Translations under genes and position numbers: made by a program
The notes under the pieces: generated by a model
Database searches by the model: none
What the model saw: only the letters and a program-made list of their open reading frames with translations
What the model was told of the DNA's origin: nothing
In this document: one piece after another, positions 60,936 to 64,000 of the stretch
Layout: each line of letters opens with the position of its first letter
Numbering within the stretch: position 1 is the first letter of the stretch
NCBI GenBank assembly: GCA_002794785.1
Contig: NBBA01000005.1
Span: 1,240,001-1,304,000 of the forward strand
DNA: 64,000 nt
Direction of reading: 5' to 3'
Origin: Coniferiporia sulphurascens
Lineage: Eukaryota > Basidiomycota > Agaricomycetes > Hymenochaetales > Hymenochaetaceae

Positions 60936-61249
60936 ATGTCCTCCTCGTGCCAGGACCTCGTCGGACTTCTCAAGGAGTGCCTCTTACGATCTGACTGTGT
61001 CGTCAAGCAAGGCCATCTGCCCTCTGACTGTCTGCGCAACCACATGAACGAGCTGCCGGAGGAGTGCAAGTCTATTCGTACAGCGGTATTCAACTGCAAG
61101 CGAGGCATGGTGCGGGACTCCCTTCAATGCATTCACTGTGATCGCTGAAGTAAACATTATACCCTCAGCTCGACATGCGGAAACGCTTTAGAGGAAACAA
61201 TCCTGGATACGTGCCACCTCCAGCGGCAACAACCACCGTACCATCATAA
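60936..61249 (+). CDS. PET191: Pet191/Coa5, cytochrome c oxidase assembly factor
   Basis: Two exons (60936-61109 and 61169-61249) give 84 aa. The sequence MSSSCQDLVGLLKECLLRSD, CVVKQGHLPSDCLRNHMNEL, PEECKSIRTAVFNCKRGMLD ends MRKRFRGNNPGYVPPPAATT plus three residues. The twin Cys-x9-Cys pattern (CQDLVGLLKEC and its partner) and RGM-LDMRKRFRGN block are diagnostic for Pet191/COA5. The protein is imported into the intermembrane space, probably by disulfide relay, and needed for cytochrome oxidase assembly. The intron runs GTGCGG to ACCCTCAG. Confidence 0.95.
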
Positions 61250-61885
61250 TGGTAGTGAGTCTTCCATGCAGATGAAACTGAGGCTGAAGTGGTTATTGAG
61301 CTTTTCATTTAAAAGATGCAGCCCGGATAATTATCTTTAATGACATCTTGTCGGACACTTCGTACAGCAATTGTATTTTTATTGCATCCCCTCTGCTTTC
61401 AATCCAAAATGACACATCGGAAGTTCTCAAAGAGAGTGAATACACCCCAGCAGTCGTCACCCCTTGCGCTTTCCCAGCGCCCTCGACACCACCTGGCGCC
61501 TTGTCCCGGTGTCTGAGCCGAGTATTAGAATGCGCGGCTGAGCTAGCTGGCGGACAGCAGTTCACCGTAGAAAACGAATGTACCATCGGTCAGACCCACT
61601 TCTTGACATGCATGCCATGTAAAGAAAATGAATAAAGAGGATGGCAAGTAGTGCGGGACATTATCATTGAGCGGGACGGAATAGATGTCGCTCTCACCAG
61701 GAACGTGAATGTACTTTTATTTTATTATAATGTGGCTGTGTAAAATAAAATAAAGTTATCCCTTCGGGCCGTTAGCAATAAATCACCTCAACTTGTACCT
61801 CCACTGACCATAAGGCATTCGTCGTTCTCCTAACTCTCGAATATCGAAAAAGCCGATTGCACTTTGTGTTTTCTTTTTCATTGAA
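61250..61885. other. Intergenic stretch upstream of GPN3
   Basis: Open frames exist on both strands at 61305-61635, but the plus frame has no ATG and the minus frame has no family features. An A/T-rich segment at 61715-61760 lies before GPN3. Confidence 0.45.
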
Positions 61886-63096
61886 ATGCGCTATGCTGTT
61901 CTCGTAACTGGTCCTGCTGGTGCAGGGAAATCGACATTCTGCCGCTCCTTCCTCACTCATCTCCAGACCGCGCGCCGAACAGGTCATCTTGTCAATCTCG
62001 ATCCTGCCGCGGATTCGTTCGAATATGAACCCAGCGTCGACATACGCGATCTCATTAGTCTGGACGATGCCATGAGCGAACTGGGATACGGACCGAATGG
62101 CGGCTTGCTTTATTGCTTCGAGTGAGTGAGTGTGGTACTAGATTTGAACGGCTGTGCGGAAGGTTTGCTCATGAATTGACGAGCACAGATACTTGCTGAA
62201 TAATATGGACTGGTTGGAGGAAGAAATAGGGGAGTTCGAGAACGACTACCTCATTTTTGACTGTCCTGGTATGTATGCATATTGCTGTACTTGTTCCTGT
62301 GGCATCCTTACGATAGTATAGGTCAAATCGAACTCTATACGCATCATCGCTTTTTCCCAACCCTTGTTTCCAACTTGAATAGGCTCGGTTTACGAACCTG
62401 TGCTGTGTATCTCTTAGAATCGCAATTCATGGAGGACAAGTACAAGTTCTTTAGGTAAGTGAATTTATCGTCTTCTAGAGTACCGGCAATCTGAACTACA
62501 TTTTTGTGATGCTGAACAGTGGTGTCATGTCTGCTATGTCTGCCATGGTGAACCTTGAGACACCATGGATCAACATTATGTCGAAAATGGACCTGGTCTC
62601 CGGGAATTCAAACGACCCCGCGTCTGGCCGCAACGGTATCCGCAAGCGGAGAAACGTTGCAAGGTTCGGAGCGTGCTTTCCGCAGAGGAAGGTTTCCTGA
62701 TAGTTTTAAAGATACTTGGATCCCGATCCCTTGCTCCTTGCATCCACTCCGGGATCATCGGAGGGCAGTAACCCCCGATTTCACTCCCTAAACCAGGCAA
62801 TTGTACAACTGGTATGTATGCTATTGCCATTGTAAGTACGGTATTGACTAAGCGATACTACTTCAGATTGAGGATCATCCACTGGTTTCGTTCCTCCCTC
62901 TGGATTTGACGTCGACGGAATCACTAGAAAACGTGGTGTCACATGTCGACTTCGTTATGCAGTACGGCGAAGACGAGGAACCTAAAGAGGTCTGTTTCCC
63001 TCAAAGCTTATTGGAGGGTCTAAAACTGACCCCTTTGTCGTTAAATTCCCGTAGCCCCACGATCTGGATGAGGGGGACTTTGCTGATTTAGAATAG
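61886..63096 (+). CDS. GPN3: GPN-loop GTPase 3
   Basis: Six or seven exons give about 270-285 aa. The start [20 protein letters not shown] holds the P-loop, followed by [20 protein letters not shown], and the family hallmark [12 protein letters not shown] (Gly-Pro-Asn loop). Further blocks are [16 protein letters not shown] (DxxG), [28 protein letters not shown] (NKxD equivalent), [32 protein letters not shown] and the end [11 protein letters not shown]3 acts with GPN1 in the cytosolic assembly and nuclear import of RNA polymerase II. The ATG at 61886 immediately precedes the P-loop, as in the family. Confidence 0.94.
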
Positions 63097-64000
63097 CATA
63101 CCTTCCAAACTTTATCCTCTCTCTTCGTACTAGTAGAGCGGCTGTGTATTGGTGTTCTCACGGTAAGCATGGCGCAATCTGTATAAGTACAGGTTCTCGA
63201 TGAGTGTAGAACGGGCCTAACATACGGGAGTTAAGTACATCATGTACGCGGTTACTTTAGTCGTAGAAATCTTGTAGCCAGAGCACCACCTGCCTATCTC
63301 GGAATTAACACTGAGCCGACCGCTCCACTAAGAATTGAAGTCTTACATGAATTGCCCGTTGGTTAAGATGGAAGCAGTATCCATGAGGGTAAGAGCATCA
63401 ACCTGAATGCCCAAAGTCGATGCAAATAGTGAGGCGACAGGATAGGGGGATGGAGCCCAAACCAACGGAAAGCTTTTTTTTTTTTTTTTTAAATCAGCAT
63501 TTGTATACCGCTACATTACATAGTAAAAGACGCGGATGTGAGACCATATGAAGTGTCGTGCCAGAGGAGATTAACAAGGTATAAAGTTCCTGGGTTTAAG
63601 GCGATTAAAAGGTATGAGGTTGTGTTGTCGGAAGTTTTTTTCTAAATGGTTTTGTCAGGGGGGATAAGAATCGGAAGAGCAAATTGTGAAGGGGGAGGTG
63701 GCAGTTTTATGGATTCTATGATGACTAATACTGGTTGTGAAAGATGGGAAAAACTACTGAATTTTTTATGTTGTGTGTGTGGGCATGGTTTGAATTGTTT
63801 AATGTCCGATATTTGTGACTCTGAGAGTGGTGACGTAACAGCGCTTGGAGCGGCAGGTATGCGTGAGGCTGGGGCCAGGTTGCCATGAGGTGTGAAATTG
63901 ACCGCGAATTGTAGGAGGACTGATGTTAAGTCTATGCATGGGCCATAACGGCTGAGGTGCTCTCGGTAGAGGAAAATATGTCGTGAATTGTGTGGTTGCC
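63097..64000. other. Gene-free right end of the window
   Basis: A 17-T run lies at 63474-63490. From about 63600 the plus strand becomes markedly G/T-rich. A frame at 63646-63888 could code 80 residues, but shows no domain and unusual composition, so it is not called. Confidence 0.4.
63474..63490. repeat. Poly-T homopolymer tract
   Basis: There are 17 consecutive T on the plus strand, the longest homopolymer run I noticed. It could be the poly(A) end of a minus-strand retroposed copy, but no adjacent coding remnant is recognised. Confidence 0.6.

Noticed and set aside
61305..61635. Overlapping open frames on both strands between PET191 and GPN3
   Set aside because: The plus frame has no ATG before a stop, and the minus frame has no motif or signal peptide.
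63646..63888. 80-residue plus-strand frame near the right edge
   Set aside because: G/T-biased composition, no domain and no intron context; likely chance.
1..64000. CRISPR arrays, bacterial operons, ribosome binding sites, rRNA genes, secondary-metabolite cluster
   Set aside because: Spliceosomal introns throughout show a fungal nuclear genome; no direct-repeat array, rRNA stretch or backbone synthase gene is seen.

Overview
This window is nuclear DNA from a filamentous basidiomycete, most likely a mushroom-forming Agaricomycete. The support is dense short introns (mostly 45-70 nt, GT-AG, several with a TACTAAC-like branch site), protein families with typical basidiomycete spacing, and no bacterial operon signals. 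All models below were spliced by hand from reading frame, splice consensus and family knowledge; no alignment or RNA data were available. Several long models close exactly in frame (branching enzyme 684 aa, RasGEF 1217 aa, haspin 910 aa, Psf2 194 aa, CASTOR-like protein 626 aa).

Layout, left to right. 1-7.8 kb: the 3' end of a Bem1/Scd2 polarity scaffold (+), then a RasGEF carrying an in-cis Ras-like P-loop domain (-). 7.8-16.6 kb: a CASTOR/ACT_7-type protein (-), a 1.9-kb stretch without a clear gene, glycogen branching enzyme (+) and a PHO80-type cyclin (-). 17-28.8 kb: an SDR dehydrogenase (-), Mrc1/claspin (+), a small membrane protein (-), Leu2 (-), Nob1 (+) and ARPC3 (-). 28.9-35.2 kb: a Yvc1-like TRP channel (+), a secreted phytase-like protein (-) and GINS subunit Psf2 (-). 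35.3-36.0 kb: a 659-bp terminal-inverted-repeat element lying just upstream of PSF2. 36-49.3 kb: haspin kinase (-), a five-zinc-knuckle Air-like protein (+), an orphan seven-helix membrane protein (+), THO subunit Tex1 (-) and a PLP aminotransferase (+). 49.3-64 kb: an ICMT-like fragment (-), an RRM protein (+), a degenerate DEAD-box protein with a long disordered N-terminus (+), Elongator subunit Elp2 (-), an AcpS-type phosphopantetheinyl transferase (+), Iba57 (-), Pet191 (+) and Gpn3 (+). The last 0.9 kb has no gene I can support.

No biosynthetic or defence cluster is visible. Most genes are conserved housekeeping functions: replication and checkpoint (Mrc1, Psf2, haspin), RNA processing and ribosome assembly (Nob1, Air-like, Tex1), tRNA modification (Elp2), polarity and Ras signalling (Bem1, RasGEF, ARPC3) and mitochondrial assembly (Iba57, Pet191, AcpS). 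Seven gene pairs are divergent with start codons only 71-342 bp apart, so shared promoters are a main structural theme. The most unusual items are the motif-less DEAD-box protein, the GTPase-RasGEF fusion, the 5-nt and 11-nt micro-exons with a GC-AG intron in the channel gene, and the TIR element at the PSF2 promoter.
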